Assembly (NCBI RefSeq): GCF_001435575.1
Contig: NZ_AZEA01000001.1
Coordinates: 341,055 to 405,054 of the forward strand
DNA: 64,000 nt
Origin: Lentilactobacillus sunkii DSM 19904
GTDB taxonomy: Bacteria; Bacillota; Bacilli; Lactobacillales; Lactobacillaceae
Reading direction: 5' to 3'
Numbering within the stretch: position 1 is the first letter of the stretch; the number at the start of each line of letters is the position of its first letter. Both the position numbers and the translations under genes were made by a program. Positions 25,734 to 36,138 of this stretch are shown here, in pieces. The notes below the pieces were generated by a model. The model saw nothing but the letters and a program-made list of their open reading frames with translations, did no database searches and had not been told where the DNA came from.

Positions 25734-28312
25734 TCGTTATCACCATCCTCAATTTTGGTTCCTTCACCAGTTAATTCATCTCCATCTTCATCACTATCAG
25801 AACTATCATCTGAATCATCAGCATTATCATTTCCGGTAATTACTGGTTGTTCAGCTTCATCATTCTCGCCTTCATCTTGTTCAGGATATTCAACAACTAA
25901 GTCTTTAGAATCATCACGGATTCCAAGTGGAGCTGTATATAGGGCACTATGAGCAATAGAGACAGTATGTGCAGCATCCCTATATTCAGAAACGTTAAAG
26001 CCAACAATTAACCTAGAATTATTAACATCTTCATATATGCCCTCCGGCTCCAAATGACCGCCATTTTCCAACGGCACTGTTAACTTAATATCCTGCATTG
26101 GTTCCACCACATAATCAAATACCATTGACTGTGTAATTAAGTTAATACACATAACATGTTTGTCATCAGCATTGTTAGCATCACCCGCCGTAAAAAAAGC
26201 AAATGGGTAACTAATCCCATTTGCCTGAAGAGTGTTATAAGCGCCATTATTAGTGGTTCCAGCTGGTAATGGCTTCCATTTAAAATCTTGCAATTTAAAT
26301 TCAATGATTGGTTTGAAGTTTCCTGTCTGTAAATCGCTTATCTGACAAACATACACTTTCCCACTCGTCGTGCTTCCCAGCCATAGATTATTTTTCAAAT
26401 CAACTGCAACTCGAAAATATTGTTTTACTTGGCACCACTTGGTTATATTACTAGCACTTGTATTGGCTTGGTATGCCATTGTTACCAAATAATATTTCCC
26501 ATCAATTGGATCTTTTATTTCTGTATAAATCGTATTGGAACTTTCATCATAGCCGAACGATCCACAATGGCCACCACCAGTTACAAACATCATGCTCTGT
26601 AATGTTCCATCAGCGTTCCATTTAATAAATTCACAATCTGAATGGTTTTTGTCTTTAGAATAGTGATAACTAGACAATACTGAACCATCGCTCAATAAAT
26701 ATGAAAATTGTAAGGCCCCAATATGCTGATCGCCATTAAAATCTTTGTTGGCGGCATCTTTAGTTTCCCAAAGCTTATTCCAGGAACCATCAGCTGAATT
26801 GCTGGTATCAATCCACATCTCTGCCTCATCTTTCACATAAGTATCATCAATGGTGACTAATAGTGTCCCGACAAATGGTGGTTCGATAGTAACCTGATAA
26901 CCATCTTTTGCATGGTCAGCTTCCCACCCAATATCACGGGTGCCATCCATATTAACTTTTTGCCAATTAAAAGCTTGCGGTGCTAAATGAGAAGTTACAT
27001 TCTCACCTTCAATAAACAATCTCGCAATCACCCGTTTGGAAGTATCCGTGTTATACCAAGTTGAACCTAACGGCGTAATCAAACTGACTGTGGCTGCATT
27101 GGCATTTTCTCGGGCATCTTCAAATAGTTTCTTAACATGGTCATTCCAACGCTGTTCCATATTACGGATAAACGCCGGCGTAATTACTTTAACTGTGCTA
27201 AACTCTCCCAAGACAACTTTATTTTGACTTGGATCACTCTCCGAAGTGGTTTGCTGAATGACTCGCGCTTCCGTTGTTAAAATTGGGTTCATGGATAAAT
27301 CAATCACCTTAATAGTATCGCCCAAGTTAGCTTGAAAATCTTGAGTAACCTCCACGGCATAGTTAATTCGTGGATGATTGTACAATCTTAATTCACGTAA
27401 TCCCCAATCAAGTAATGCTTTAGGTTCAGTAATGGTATCACTCGTGATGGTCCCTTCTAGCCAGGTATTGCTATCATTGTTATAAAGAGAATTTGCCGAT
27501 AGATCGGTAATATAGTTCTTACCATTATTAACCTCTGCAATTGAAGCATTATTTGCGCCCACAATGTAAAGCTTGGTTACTAAATTAGTATCAACTGTTT
27601 CTCGTTGGACAGATAACATGTTTTGCCCATAGGTAATTGACTTGCCTTCATCTTCTCCCAATTGATCAGCTAATTCTAAAATTAGATCAGTCACAATACC
27701 GTTGGAGTCAATATGACAATAGGCATCGGCTTCTGCATCGTAAGTTGATAAGACTGTCTGCAAGGCTGCTTGACTAGAAGCCGTTCCATCAAAGTTAATA
27801 TCGGCAAATAATCCTGAAGAGCAATTATTTTGTAAATCCCAACCGGTATCAGCCATGATCCACTGCATGGCTTGATCTAATTTACAATCTTTAATTTCTT
27901 TTTGTGGTGGAATGGTCTTATTAAGTTTATAGATTGCTAGGTTAATAGCATCCACCGTTACTAAGTGAGCCCCACTAGTGGCATCAATAGTTTCATCAAC
28001 CTGATAAATTCGATAAATACGCCAATGATTATGCACATCATCATACACAGCAACACTATTACCAACCGTTAAGTATTGAGCCGCAGGGGCACTTTGCAAC
28101 ATGGTTAGTCCTGTTAATGTATCATTCCAACTTTTGGAGTTAGCATTCGGATCCGTACTATTAAAAGTGCTAACGCCAGTAATGCCATCATCCGAGTTAC
28201 TGTTATCATCGGCAATTTGGCGTTCAACTACTTCACCCCAAAACGGGTTGGCGTCTGAATTAGTCGATAACGTGGCAACTCGCTTTAAATTTTTATCCAG
28301 GATAATATACAA
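25730..28312 (-). CDS. Tail-associated (Tal-like) protein with C-terminal propeller-like domain
   Basis: An 860-residue tail-tip protein. Residues 1 to about 370 match the N-terminal region of phage minor structural proteins (MYIILDKNLKRVATLSTNSD, WRIYRIYQVDE, YDAEADAYCHIDSNGIV, NLVTKLYIVGAN), which form the hub below Dit. From about 480 to 790 a beta-rich segment with repeated YxxxSDGSVLSS/GGHCGSFGYDESS/NNLWLGSTTSGKVY blades resembles helveticin-J-like or propeller modules. The last 60 residues are highly acidic (DDSDDSSDSDEDGDE). No lysozyme or peptidase motif is seen. Confidence 0.78.
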   Translation of the reverse strand: MYIILDKNLKRVATLSTNSDANPFWGEVVERQIADDNSNSDDGITGVSTFNSTDPNANSKSWNDTLTGLTMLQSAPAAQYLTVGNSVAVYDDVHNHWRIYRIYQVDETIDATSGAHLVTVDAINLAIYKLNKTIPPQKEIKDCKLDQAMQWIMADTGWDLQNNCSSGLFADINFDGTASSQAALQTVLSTYDAEADAYCHIDSNGIVTDLILELADQLGEDEGKSITYGQNMLSVQRETVDTNLVTKLYIVGANNASIAEVNNGKNYITDLSANSLYNNDSNTWLEGTITSDTITEPKALLDWGLRELRLYNHPRINYAVEVTQDFQANLGDTIKVIDLSMNPILTTEARVIQQTTSESDPSQNKVVLGEFSTVKVITPAFIRNMEQRWNDHVKKLFEDARENANAATVSLITPLGSTWYNTDTSKRVIARLFIEGENVTSHLAPQAFNWQKVNMDGTRDIGWEADHAKDGYQVTIEPPFVGTLLVTIDDTYVKDEAEMWIDTSNSADGSWNKLWETKDAANKDFNGDQHIGALQFSYLLSDGSVLSSYHYSKDKNHSDCEFIKWNADGTLQSMMFVTGGGHCGSFGYDESSNTIYTEIKDPIDGKYYLVTMAYQANTSASNITKWCQVKQYFRVAVDLKNNLWLGSTTSGKVYVCQISDLQTGNFKPIIEFKLQDFKWKPLPAGTTNNGAYNTLQANGISYPFAFFTAGDANNADDKHVMCINLITQSMVFDYVVEPMQDIKLTVPLENGGHLEPEGIYEDVNNSRLIVGFNVSEYRDAAHTVSIAHSALYTAPLGIRDDSKDLVVEYPEQDEGENDEAEQPVITGNDNADDSDDSSDSDEDGDELTGEGTKIEDGDND

Positions 28313-28360
28313 ATCTCTAACCTCCTTATTTATGTATAAAAAAAGTAGTCGCTTTCGTGA

Positions 28361-29110
28361 CTACTTAATTGCTGGTCGATATTCAATTGTTACATCAGCA
28401 TTTTTGGGATCCGGGAAAAAGTGTAGAGTTTGTGGAACTCCACCAGTTAATTTAGGAAAAGTCGATAACCATGAAACGTATTTATCTGCCGGCTTTCCAT
28501 CAATGGTAACTTTATTATTGGCTGTATCAATAATAATTTCTTGACCAGCCTTGGCAATAATATGTGGTGTATCATCCGGATCAGTAGAGCCATCACTGCG
28601 CCATTCTTCATAATTGGTTAAAGCTTCATAATCTGACTTATACGCCACCACTGGATTAACTAAGTCCTCTTTAATATCATGCTTACCAAAGAAAACGCCT
28701 AAGTTGGCTAAAGCAAAACCAAACTTACCGGATTTATCCAACTTTTCCTTATGCATGTGAGTTTTACTTGTATTGTTAACACTATATGGCTCACCGGTTT
28801 TAGGATCCCACTGGTTAATTTCTGCTACCCAGTTGTCGTAAACATTCCCCGAACTATCCGATTTTTTCTGTCGTTCAAGAATAAATTCACCATAAAAATT
28901 CGAGTAGGCATCCTTATTCATATACGAGGTTTCAGTTACATATTCTTTTTCCTTTTTCTTCTTTGTTGTAGCTTTGGGAGCTGATGTTTTTTTACCCCCT
29001 TTACTACTACTCTTCTTGCCACCCTTTTTAGATTTCACAACTCGTTTCTTTTTAGTCTTAGTCTTTTTACGAGTTTTTCGAGTTTTTCGCGCAAAGAATT
29101 GTAGATTCAT
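28361..29110 (-). CDS. C-terminal half of a split distal tail protein, with basic N-terminus
   Basis: A 249-residue protein. It starts MNLQFFA, a leader seen on many Firmicute phage virion proteins, followed by about 50 residues of Lys/Arg-rich low complexity (RKTRKTRKKTKTKKKR, then SKKGGKKSSSKGGKK). The remainder ends with QEIIIDTANNKVTIDGKPA, then VSWLSTFPKLTGG and ADVTIEYRP, the usual C-terminal sheet of siphophage Dit proteins. It starts 5 bp after the gene encoding the Dit N-terminal half, in another frame. The ribosome site is weak, so expression may depend on coupling. Confidence 0.7.
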   Translation of the reverse strand: MNLQFFARKTRKTRKKTKTKKKRVVKSKKGGKKSSSKGGKKTSAPKATTKKKKEKEYVTETSYMNKDAYSNFYGEFILERQKKSDSSGNVYDNWVAEINQWDPKTGEPYSVNNTSKTHMHKEKLDKSGKFGFALANLGVFFGKHDIKEDLVNPVVAYKSDYEALTNYEEWRSDGSTDPDDTPHIIAKAGQEIIIDTANNKVTIDGKPADKYVSWLSTFPKLTGGVPQTLHFFPDPKNADVTIEYRPAIK

Positions 29111-29115
29111 TTATA

Positions 29116-30348
29116 TCACTTCTTCTTTTTAGTCGTCTTCTTCTTAACGGTGACCGTTTTTGTGTAGGCAACTTTAACATGCTTGGTAGCCTCATTTTGT
29201 TTCTGCTGACCATTACCTTCATCAAAAAGCAACGTTAAGTAGCTATCAGAGTTACTACTATCAAAATTATTACCTAATTGAATAAACGCCCGTGGATACC
29301 GTCCCATTGAGTAATCTTCAATCCCCATCCGGCCACAAACATTACCATTATTATCCAATAAATAAGCTTCAATCTTTCCCATCGCCCGCTCATTTTTCAT
29401 TCGTTTAACATGATGTAAGCGTACCGAAACTTTCCAATAGGGAGTAATTTTCGGTAGACCATTATGCATAACCGCTGGTCCGTAAAAATTCTTGTGTTTC
29501 CCACGAGATCCCCATTCGTAATGATCATCTTTATCTTTAGCCACCATAATTGAAGTACCAGTGGCTGCCGATTTTCCATCTAACTCACCCTTATAAATTG
29601 GAAAAGCTTGTGTATCCTCACCACATTGAATCCACGTGGCTAATGAGTTGCACGGGTCGTCTACCTGTTGAGTTTGGGATTGTCCCATGACTGTGACGTT
29701 GCCATCACTATCCGTAGTCGTATCACCGTCATCAACATTATATCCAACCGCTACATAATCATCATTTGTTTCATAACCCACATAATAAAGATCGGTCTTC
29801 GGAATAATATGAATAATTGGATCAACTTCCGTATTTCCTTCAGGAATAATTTGCTGATCATTGTCCGTAATTTTTATTTCTTTTTGCGGCAGGAAACCGC
29901 GAGGATCCGCCAGCATGAAGACTAACGTGGTTTGAAAGTCCTGAACACCTTCATTAATAAATGTCGGTGTTGGAATACTCGTAAAGTGTCCATAATAAGT
30001 TACATCTGGATCGTCATTAAACCTCAACGGATATTCAGTATCAGCATCACTGCTGGTATTAACTAAAACGTTAGTTAATGTTTTAATTCGTTCGTTATAT
30101 TCATCGCGGGTGGTACAGAAACAGGTAATTGGAATGTCAAATTCTTTTTCACCGTAATCTGTTCCCAAGTACACACCACCATAACGTTTAGGGACGTCTT
30201 GAAATGACTCAGTAATATTGGGGGCTAACGGTTTCGATACATGATTTAGAAATATGCCTAAATCGTCTTCCGAATTAAAACCACCATTTCCATCTTCATC
30301 AAACGCAAAATCAAATGTGTTTACATCATAATTATCGTTATTAGCCAA
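29116..30348 (-). CDS. N-terminal half of a split distal tail protein (Dit)
   Basis: A 410-residue protein. Residues 1 to about 160 are a Dit N-terminal domain (FLNHVSKPLAPNITESFQDV, YGGVYLGTDYGEKEFDIPIT, VQDFQTTLVFMLADPRGF). Residues about 160-390 look like an inserted beta-sandwich, possibly carbohydrate-binding as in evolved Dits. It ends in TVKKKTTKKKK and stops 5 bp before the next gene, which starts with a similar basic stretch. It overlaps the tape-measure stop by 8 bp. Confidence 0.75.
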   Translation of the reverse strand: MANNDNYDVNTFDFAFDEDGNGGFNSEDDLGIFLNHVSKPLAPNITESFQDVPKRYGGVYLGTDYGEKEFDIPITCFCTTRDEYNERIKTLTNVLVNTSSDADTEYPLRFNDDPDVTYYGHFTSIPTPTFINEGVQDFQTTLVFMLADPRGFLPQKEIKITDNDQQIIPEGNTEVDPIIHIIPKTDLYYVGYETNDDYVAVGYNVDDGDTTTDSDGNVTVMGQSQTQQVDDPCNSLATWIQCGEDTQAFPIYKGELDGKSAATGTSIMVAKDKDDHYEWGSRGKHKNFYGPAVMHNGLPKITPYWKVSVRLHHVKRMKNERAMGKIEAYLLDNNGNVCGRMGIEDYSMGRYPRAFIQLGNNFDSSNSDSYLTLLFDEGNGQQKQNEATKHVKVAYTKTVTVKKKTTKKKK

Positions 30349-33300
30349 AGGTTACACCTCTTCCCCAATTATTCTTAGCCGTTGTTCGTTTGTTATGCTT
30401 ATTGACTGCCTGAAAAACTTGCTTGTCAGTCACTACTGCCGGAATCGGATTGTTTTGGCCATCGACCAATTGACTCATAAGTTTAATCATTGTATCAAAC
30501 TTAGCTTCAAGTCTTTTGACAGCCTGACCATCCGAATTGCTTGATTGGTTGGTGTGCTGATCTGTTTGCTTAAAATGAGCCATAGTATCAGCTAGCAATT
30601 CATAGGCTCGTCCTCGTTTATTAATATCCCATGGAATGATGGTTTCCGGTTTATTACGTTCGGCTACTTTAATTAACTGTTCTTGATCAACTAAGCCACC
30701 ATTCGCATATCCCAAATAATTAGCAACTTTCTTCGCACCGTTAACGTGTTGCCCCGTATAGCCACCGCGTTCCCAATCTTCAGAAAACTGACTAGCTAAC
30801 GAAGTGATCGAACCGTGACCCTCGAGGATTCGTTTAAATACAGAAGAATCAGAACTGTCATCGCTTAACGCAAACTTTAATTGGGTAGCTGCATTGCGCC
30901 AGTTTTCACCATGACGATGAGCATATGATTTCAAATGATTCAGTCTACCACCTAACCACTGCCCAAGCCCAGAAGCTCCACCAGATGAATTTCTTGCGTT
31001 AGGATTTAATCCTGACTCAAATTCCCAATTACCAAGAATTGCAGCAATTCCTGCTTTAGTTGCGCGTGGATCCAGCTTTTTCAATGCTTTAGCTAAGGTT
31101 TTAGCTCTAGCTGCCACATCACCACTTAATCCAAAGCTGCTTAAACTACCAAACAATTTTTGCCATAATGGTTTTAAATTTTTCGATACCCAACTCCAAA
31201 CCCCGGAATGCTTTAATTGAGATTTTACTAGTGTTTGTAACCCAGAACTTTGTTTATGAGATTTAGTTGACTTTTTAACTTTGTCAATCAACCCAGGCAC
31301 TCTTCGAATCCCAACAAAATCACCGAAGCCCTTGATGGTAGAATATTTAATCCCGTCCTTTGGATTTTCGGCACTGAACATATGTCCAGAACCACTGTTA
31401 TCGACCACGATACCAACGTGTTGACTTCCTCCACGACCGAAGAACGCTAAATCACCAGTCTTCGCATTCTTCCAAGATACAGGCTTAGAAAAGTTGTATT
31501 CAGGGACAGTAGTCGAGCCACCAGGAACTGTAATTCCCATGTGTTTCAAAGTCTCATAAACTAAGCCAGAACAATCATAATAATTCGGTCCTAAGCGGAC
31601 ATTAGAGCCTTCAGAATATCGGTGATGGGCACTATTTGCCAATTTCTTAGCTTCATTCAAAAATGCTGAATCAGTTTGACCGCCGCCTTCGGAAACCATG
31701 CCATGTAGCATATTCCAGGCAGTATCCCACCAAACCGAACCCTGTTGCTTGTCGCGTTTGCCAAACATATTGGCAAAGTTCTTCCCAACTGTTCCCTTTA
31801 TATCGCCAAAATTAGGTTGAAAAACTTGTTTGAAAGTTGCATCAGAATGATTAGCAATGTGTGATAGTGCCGACAACTTCTGTTTTAAAGAACCCCAAAT
31901 GCCTTTAAAGAGTTTCCCGATACCACCAAATAAACCAGTACCTGACGCAAAGTGCTGCATGCCATTTAAAGCCATTAACATCTTAGACTCTGTAGCATTT
32001 AAAACGCCGGAACCAGCTTCTAGGAACCGGTGAGTATCTTTACCTTCAACTGGTTCTAATTGCCCATCTGCGTGGACAATGATTTCTTTATTATGTGTTT
32101 CTGGTGAATCGTGACCATCATTAAGCTTAGCCAAAACCGGTTGGGTTAATAAACCATTTTTCAATAATCCGGTACCTGTTGCCCAGGCTACCGTTGGAAT
32201 CTGATCCAAAGTTTGTGAACCACCGTATTGTTTAAAGACTTTGTTCTGGGCTGAAATGGCATTCTTATTCATCCCATTTACCAGTTTGCCAATCCAATTA
32301 CCAACTGACTTCCAGATGCCATGCCAGGAGAGACTGTAATTGTCTTTGGTTTTGGAATTATTTTTCTTAATACTCTCATATTGAGAAACAGCCTGAGCTG
32401 TTACCTTCTGATTTTGATTATGCGCATAATCGTAAACCTTATCAGACTGCTGTTTTGCTTTAGTGATTGAATCGTTTTTTTGTTTATTGGCATGATTAAT
32501 CACACCAATTCTTTGTTTACGAGCCTCCTCAATAATTTTTTGGCGTTGTGCCTTGGCAGCCGAACTATTTCCCTTGTACTCTTCATCTGCTGCTTTAACT
32601 GTATTTTTATATTTCTTCCAAGCAGCGTTATAGACACTATGATATTCATCGTTGGCTTTTTTACTGACAGATTTTTGCTCTTCATCGGCATTAGCCACCA
32701 ATTTAATCATTTTTTCTTTGGAATACTTTTTACTCTTTTCAGTGAGCGTTTTATAATCTTTAGCAATCTTATTAGTAGACAATTTAATCTGGCCAGCTAA
32801 GGTAGTATGCAGTTCGGCTTCCTTAGCAGTTACTTTCGTAGCAAATTTAAGATGTTGTTTCTCAAGTGCTTCTTTCTTTTCCTTCTGCAACTTTTCAACT
32901 TGAACGGATCCCTTACCATATTTATTCTCAGCTTTTAGAATCTTTTTATTCCATGATTCCGTTAGTCGTTGCCGTGATTGTGCATAATATTTGGCAATTG
33001 CTTGCTGATCTTTCTGACTCATCAGAGTTAATCGATTGGCTTTAGAACCTTCACCCTTAATGACTTGCAGACGTTTTTCATACTCTTTTTTAGTAATGTC
33101 CCCGTTTTTATAAAGTAATTGTAAGTTCTTCTTGTCCTGAGCTTCACGGTTTTTATAATAGCTTGTCGCTTCATCAGAAAGTTTCTTGAAAGAAGACTTG
33201 GTAGATAATTTAGGTGTATGGATTTTTTGTGCTGAAAGTCCTTTTTGAATAGCTTTACCAAACTTACGACCAACACCTTCACCAACCAAGCCACCCAATC

Positions 33301-35917
33301 CAGCGCCAACAGCTGTGCCAATTCCAGGTAAAATAGCTGTCCCGATTGCTGCACCAGCTGCTGTACCACCTAGTGAACCAGTAGCAGCGCCGATGTGTGA
33401 ACCGGCACTCTTCTTTTTCATGCCAATTAAATCAGTTGCTGAATTTAAAACGTCTAAGACACCTACAGAGCCTGCAACAACCTTTCCTAATTTGCTAACA
33501 CCTTTAAACTTTTCAGCTAATTTAGCGAATCGGCCTATCTTTCCGGTATCTTCGGTGACTTTACTTGTATCATCTATGTCGTGAACCGCTATTTTACCGT
33601 CTTTTTCAGCATCTTCGGCAACCTTACCTTCACCACCAGCGTTATCAGCAATATCATCAATTGTACTGGTACCATTTCCGGCATCCACATTAGCTTCTTT
33701 AGCCTTAGTGTTACGTTCAATAGCTAAAGTTTGATCATCATATGCTGATGTCAATCGGTTCACCTTTAGCTTTTGACCACTAAAAACAGAAGTAAGGTCG
33801 CTAAATATTTTAAAGTATTTATAAACTTTGCCAACTGCCCAAATTGCAGTTAATGCTTCACCAAAGCGCTTGACACCTTCATAATGTTTAATAGCAAAAA
33901 TGCCAATATTGGCGATTCCTCCTGCCACATGTGCAGTTAAAGTAGCCGTTTTACCAATATCTTTCTGAAAGCCTTTTTCACCAAAGAGCTTGGTCATTTG
34001 ATTAGCTGCTTTTGTCATATATGGCAACAACTTAGACCCAAACATAATTGATAATTGATCCCAGGCTTGCTTAAATCGTTTCTGAGACATTTGGGCAGTT
34101 TGAGCATTTTTGTTAGCTAATCTTTGAACGTAAGTCCCAGCTTTGCTTGCTTTAGAAACATTGTTGGTTAAATCAGCCAATTGGCCATTATATTTAGCTA
34201 AGATTTGAGCTGCTTGCATGCCAGTTTGACCAAAAACATTTTTAAAGATGCGCGCTGTATCAGCTCCACCAAGTTTTTTAGTATGTTCCTCAATAATTTT
34301 AAAAATTGCAGGCAACGTTTTGAAATTACCATTGGCAGTTTGGAATATTTTAGTTGATTTAATTCCAATTTCATTTAAAGCGCCCATAGCTGAATTTGTT
34401 GGAGCTGCTAAACTAGTAATAATTTTTCGCAGACCTGTCCCAGCTTTATCAGCTTCCAAGCCATGGTTACTCAATTCACCTAAAGCAGCGGAAGTTTGCT
34501 CAATACTAAAGTCCGCATTATGAGCTGAATCGCCTACATATTCCATGCCTTTGCCTAAACTGTGGAAGTCAGTAGCAGTCATGTCAGCAGAATAAGCTAA
34601 TGCATTAACTACACGTTTAGTGTTGTGCATCATTTTTGCCGTATTATTGGTTTTCATGCCAAATGCTTCAATCGCCTGGCTTGATACTTTAACCACATCT
34701 TTAAAGTCATCACTAGAAGCCACACTGGCTTGTAGTTCAGTTTTCATAACCGCTAATGATTCAGCACCTGTATGACCACGCTTGATTAAATCCTGGTATT
34801 GATCAGCAATTTCTTTTTGACTAACTCCATATTTAAGAGCGTACTTAGCCCCGTCTTTTTGCATTTCTGTCACGGTTTTAATAGCAGTTTTAGCCTTGTC
34901 GCCACCCGTAACCAGTAAGTTTTGGTTTACTTTATAAACATTTTGAAGTTCAGTTGCTTTTTTAGCGCCAGAAAAAGCTGCTGCTCCCAATGTCCCCATC
35001 GCTACGCTGGCACCTAGTAAACTACCTTTAATTGATCCAAATGAATTTTTAAATTTATTCTTAGCAATGTTAGCTTTATCGCCCAATCGCACCATTGCAT
35101 CACTCATGTGACCGACTTGTAAATCGTACTTGACCACATCAGAACGCACATTGGCCAGTGAAGTGGCTGTTTTGTTGACTCGTACTTGTTGGGTGTTAAA
35201 AGCTTCGTTAGCAATGTCCAAGCTACCTTTTAATTGATTAAGTTTTTCCTTTTCTTGAACATATTCATCCGCATTCTTGTGGGTATCATTGGCGAGGCGG
35301 TTAACAACATTTTGTTGTTTTTCATAGGCCAACTGGGCTTGTTTATAAGCCTGTGAGTTTTTACTGAGTTCACTATTTTGTAATCTGTACTGATCAGATA
35401 AGCTATTCAATCCTTCCTTAAGGCCTTTAAGCTTTACTTGACCAGCCTGGTTAATCTTTCCTTGAGCCTTTAGCGCATCCACATAAGAATTAGTTACCTG
35501 ATTAAGGTTATGATAGTTGCGCTGTAATCCAGATAGTCCTGAATTAAGGTATTCAAATTGCTTTTCCGCCTTAGACTGTTGATCATTTAAACCAGCAATC
35601 TTCTCTTGTGCTTTAGCAATCTGATTAGCATATTTGGCATACTTTTCTGAACCTTGGTTGGTTGTTTGATCAAGGCCTGACTGTCGACGTTTTAGCTCAT
35701 CAATTTTTAAGTTATAACCTTTGATTTCTTCTGATATTCCTTGATACCTAGTTTTTAAAGCATCTAGCTTATCTCCAGAAGATTTTAAGGCCACCTCCTG
35801 AGAACGCCATGCATTGGTATTAGCTTTAATGTAATTAGTTAAAGTTTTTAATGACCGTGCGGGTTGCACTGCATCCAAGCGAATTGAAGTACTCATTACA
35901 TCATTAATTGTGGCCAT
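30341..35917 (-). CDS. Tape-measure protein with NlpC/P60 and tail-lysozyme domains
   Basis: An 1858-residue protein that sets tail length and travels to the cell at infection. The N-terminal 300 residues are coiled coil, followed by the TMP core (about 330-640: TDFHSLGKGMEYVGDSAHNA, then AAPTNSAMGALNEIG), a glycine-rich membrane-like segment near 850-890, and more coiled coil. Two wall hydrolases follow: NlpC/P60 with catalytic Cys in YYDCSGLVYETLKHMG (about 1445) and His in QHVGIVVDNSG, and a phage tail lysozyme domain (about 1620-1770, GNWEFESGLNPNA). Its ATG overlaps the frameshifted chaperone stop (TAATG). Confidence 0.93.
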   Translation of the reverse strand: MATINDVMSTSIRLDAVQPARSLKTLTNYIKANTNAWRSQEVALKSSGDKLDALKTRYQGISEEIKGYNLKIDELKRRQSGLDQTTNQGSEKYAKYANQIAKAQEKIAGLNDQQSKAEKQFEYLNSGLSGLQRNYHNLNQVTNSYVDALKAQGKINQAGQVKLKGLKEGLNSLSDQYRLQNSELSKNSQAYKQAQLAYEKQQNVVNRLANDTHKNADEYVQEKEKLNQLKGSLDIANEAFNTQQVRVNKTATSLANVRSDVVKYDLQVGHMSDAMVRLGDKANIAKNKFKNSFGSIKGSLLGASVAMGTLGAAAFSGAKKATELQNVYKVNQNLLVTGGDKAKTAIKTVTEMQKDGAKYALKYGVSQKEIADQYQDLIKRGHTGAESLAVMKTELQASVASSDDFKDVVKVSSQAIEAFGMKTNNTAKMMHNTKRVVNALAYSADMTATDFHSLGKGMEYVGDSAHNADFSIEQTSAALGELSNHGLEADKAGTGLRKIITSLAAPTNSAMGALNEIGIKSTKIFQTANGNFKTLPAIFKIIEEHTKKLGGADTARIFKNVFGQTGMQAAQILAKYNGQLADLTNNVSKASKAGTYVQRLANKNAQTAQMSQKRFKQAWDQLSIMFGSKLLPYMTKAANQMTKLFGEKGFQKDIGKTATLTAHVAGGIANIGIFAIKHYEGVKRFGEALTAIWAVGKVYKYFKIFSDLTSVFSGQKLKVNRLTSAYDDQTLAIERNTKAKEANVDAGNGTSTIDDIADNAGGEGKVAEDAEKDGKIAVHDIDDTSKVTEDTGKIGRFAKLAEKFKGVSKLGKVVAGSVGVLDVLNSATDLIGMKKKSAGSHIGAATGSLGGTAAGAAIGTAILPGIGTAVGAGLGGLVGEGVGRKFGKAIQKGLSAQKIHTPKLSTKSSFKKLSDEATSYYKNREAQDKKNLQLLYKNGDITKKEYEKRLQVIKGEGSKANRLTLMSQKDQQAIAKYYAQSRQRLTESWNKKILKAENKYGKGSVQVEKLQKEKKEALEKQHLKFATKVTAKEAELHTTLAGQIKLSTNKIAKDYKTLTEKSKKYSKEKMIKLVANADEEQKSVSKKANDEYHSVYNAAWKKYKNTVKAADEEYKGNSSAAKAQRQKIIEEARKQRIGVINHANKQKNDSITKAKQQSDKVYDYAHNQNQKVTAQAVSQYESIKKNNSKTKDNYSLSWHGIWKSVGNWIGKLVNGMNKNAISAQNKVFKQYGGSQTLDQIPTVAWATGTGLLKNGLLTQPVLAKLNDGHDSPETHNKEIIVHADGQLEPVEGKDTHRFLEAGSGVLNATESKMLMALNGMQHFASGTGLFGGIGKLFKGIWGSLKQKLSALSHIANHSDATFKQVFQPNFGDIKGTVGKNFANMFGKRDKQQGSVWWDTAWNMLHGMVSEGGGQTDSAFLNEAKKLANSAHHRYSEGSNVRLGPNYYDCSGLVYETLKHMGITVPGGSTTVPEYNFSKPVSWKNAKTGDLAFFGRGGSQHVGIVVDNSGSGHMFSAENPKDGIKYSTIKGFGDFVGIRRVPGLIDKVKKSTKSHKQSSGLQTLVKSQLKHSGVWSWVSKNLKPLWQKLFGSLSSFGLSGDVAARAKTLAKALKKLDPRATKAGIAAILGNWEFESGLNPNARNSSGGASGLGQWLGGRLNHLKSYAHRHGENWRNAATQLKFALSDDSSDSSVFKRILEGHGSITSLASQFSEDWERGGYTGQHVNGAKKVANYLGYANGGLVDQEQLIKVAERNKPETIIPWDINKRGRAYELLADTMAHFKQTDQHTNQSSNSDGQAVKRLEAKFDTMIKLMSQLVDGQNNPIPAVVTDKQVFQAVNKHNKRTTAKNNWGRGVTFG

Positions 35918-36138
35918 TAGTCAGTCCCCTTTCGTTTATTTAATAACTCGACAACCGGATCTGTTACTTGTTTCTTCTTATCTTTAGCATTTAAGACTGC
36001 CATAAATTCAAAGTAATCTTGTCGGTTTAACTCATCTGGTAAGATTCCTTGCTTCATCATTTGTTGTTTAAAAAAAAGCATATCTTGTTGGGATATGCTT
36101 AGGTCATTAATTAATTTGGCTAATCTTAATTGCTTTCT
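35917..36138 (-). CDS. Tail assembly chaperone, GT extension made by -1 frameshift
   Basis: On the minus strand the heptamer CCCAAAA (36144-36138) is in the correct phase C CCA AAA near the end of the upstream chaperone. Slipping back one base gives 73 further codons (RKQLRLAKLINDLSISQQDM ... KRKGTD) ending in TAA that overlaps the tape-measure ATG. There is no separate start with a ribosome site. This is the classic G/GT arrangement, and the fusion would be about 195 residues. Confidence 0.82.
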   Translation of the reverse strand, partial: RKQLRLAKLINDLSISQQDMLFFKQQMMKQGILPDELNRQDYFEFMAVLNAKDKKKQVTDPVVELLNKRKGTD

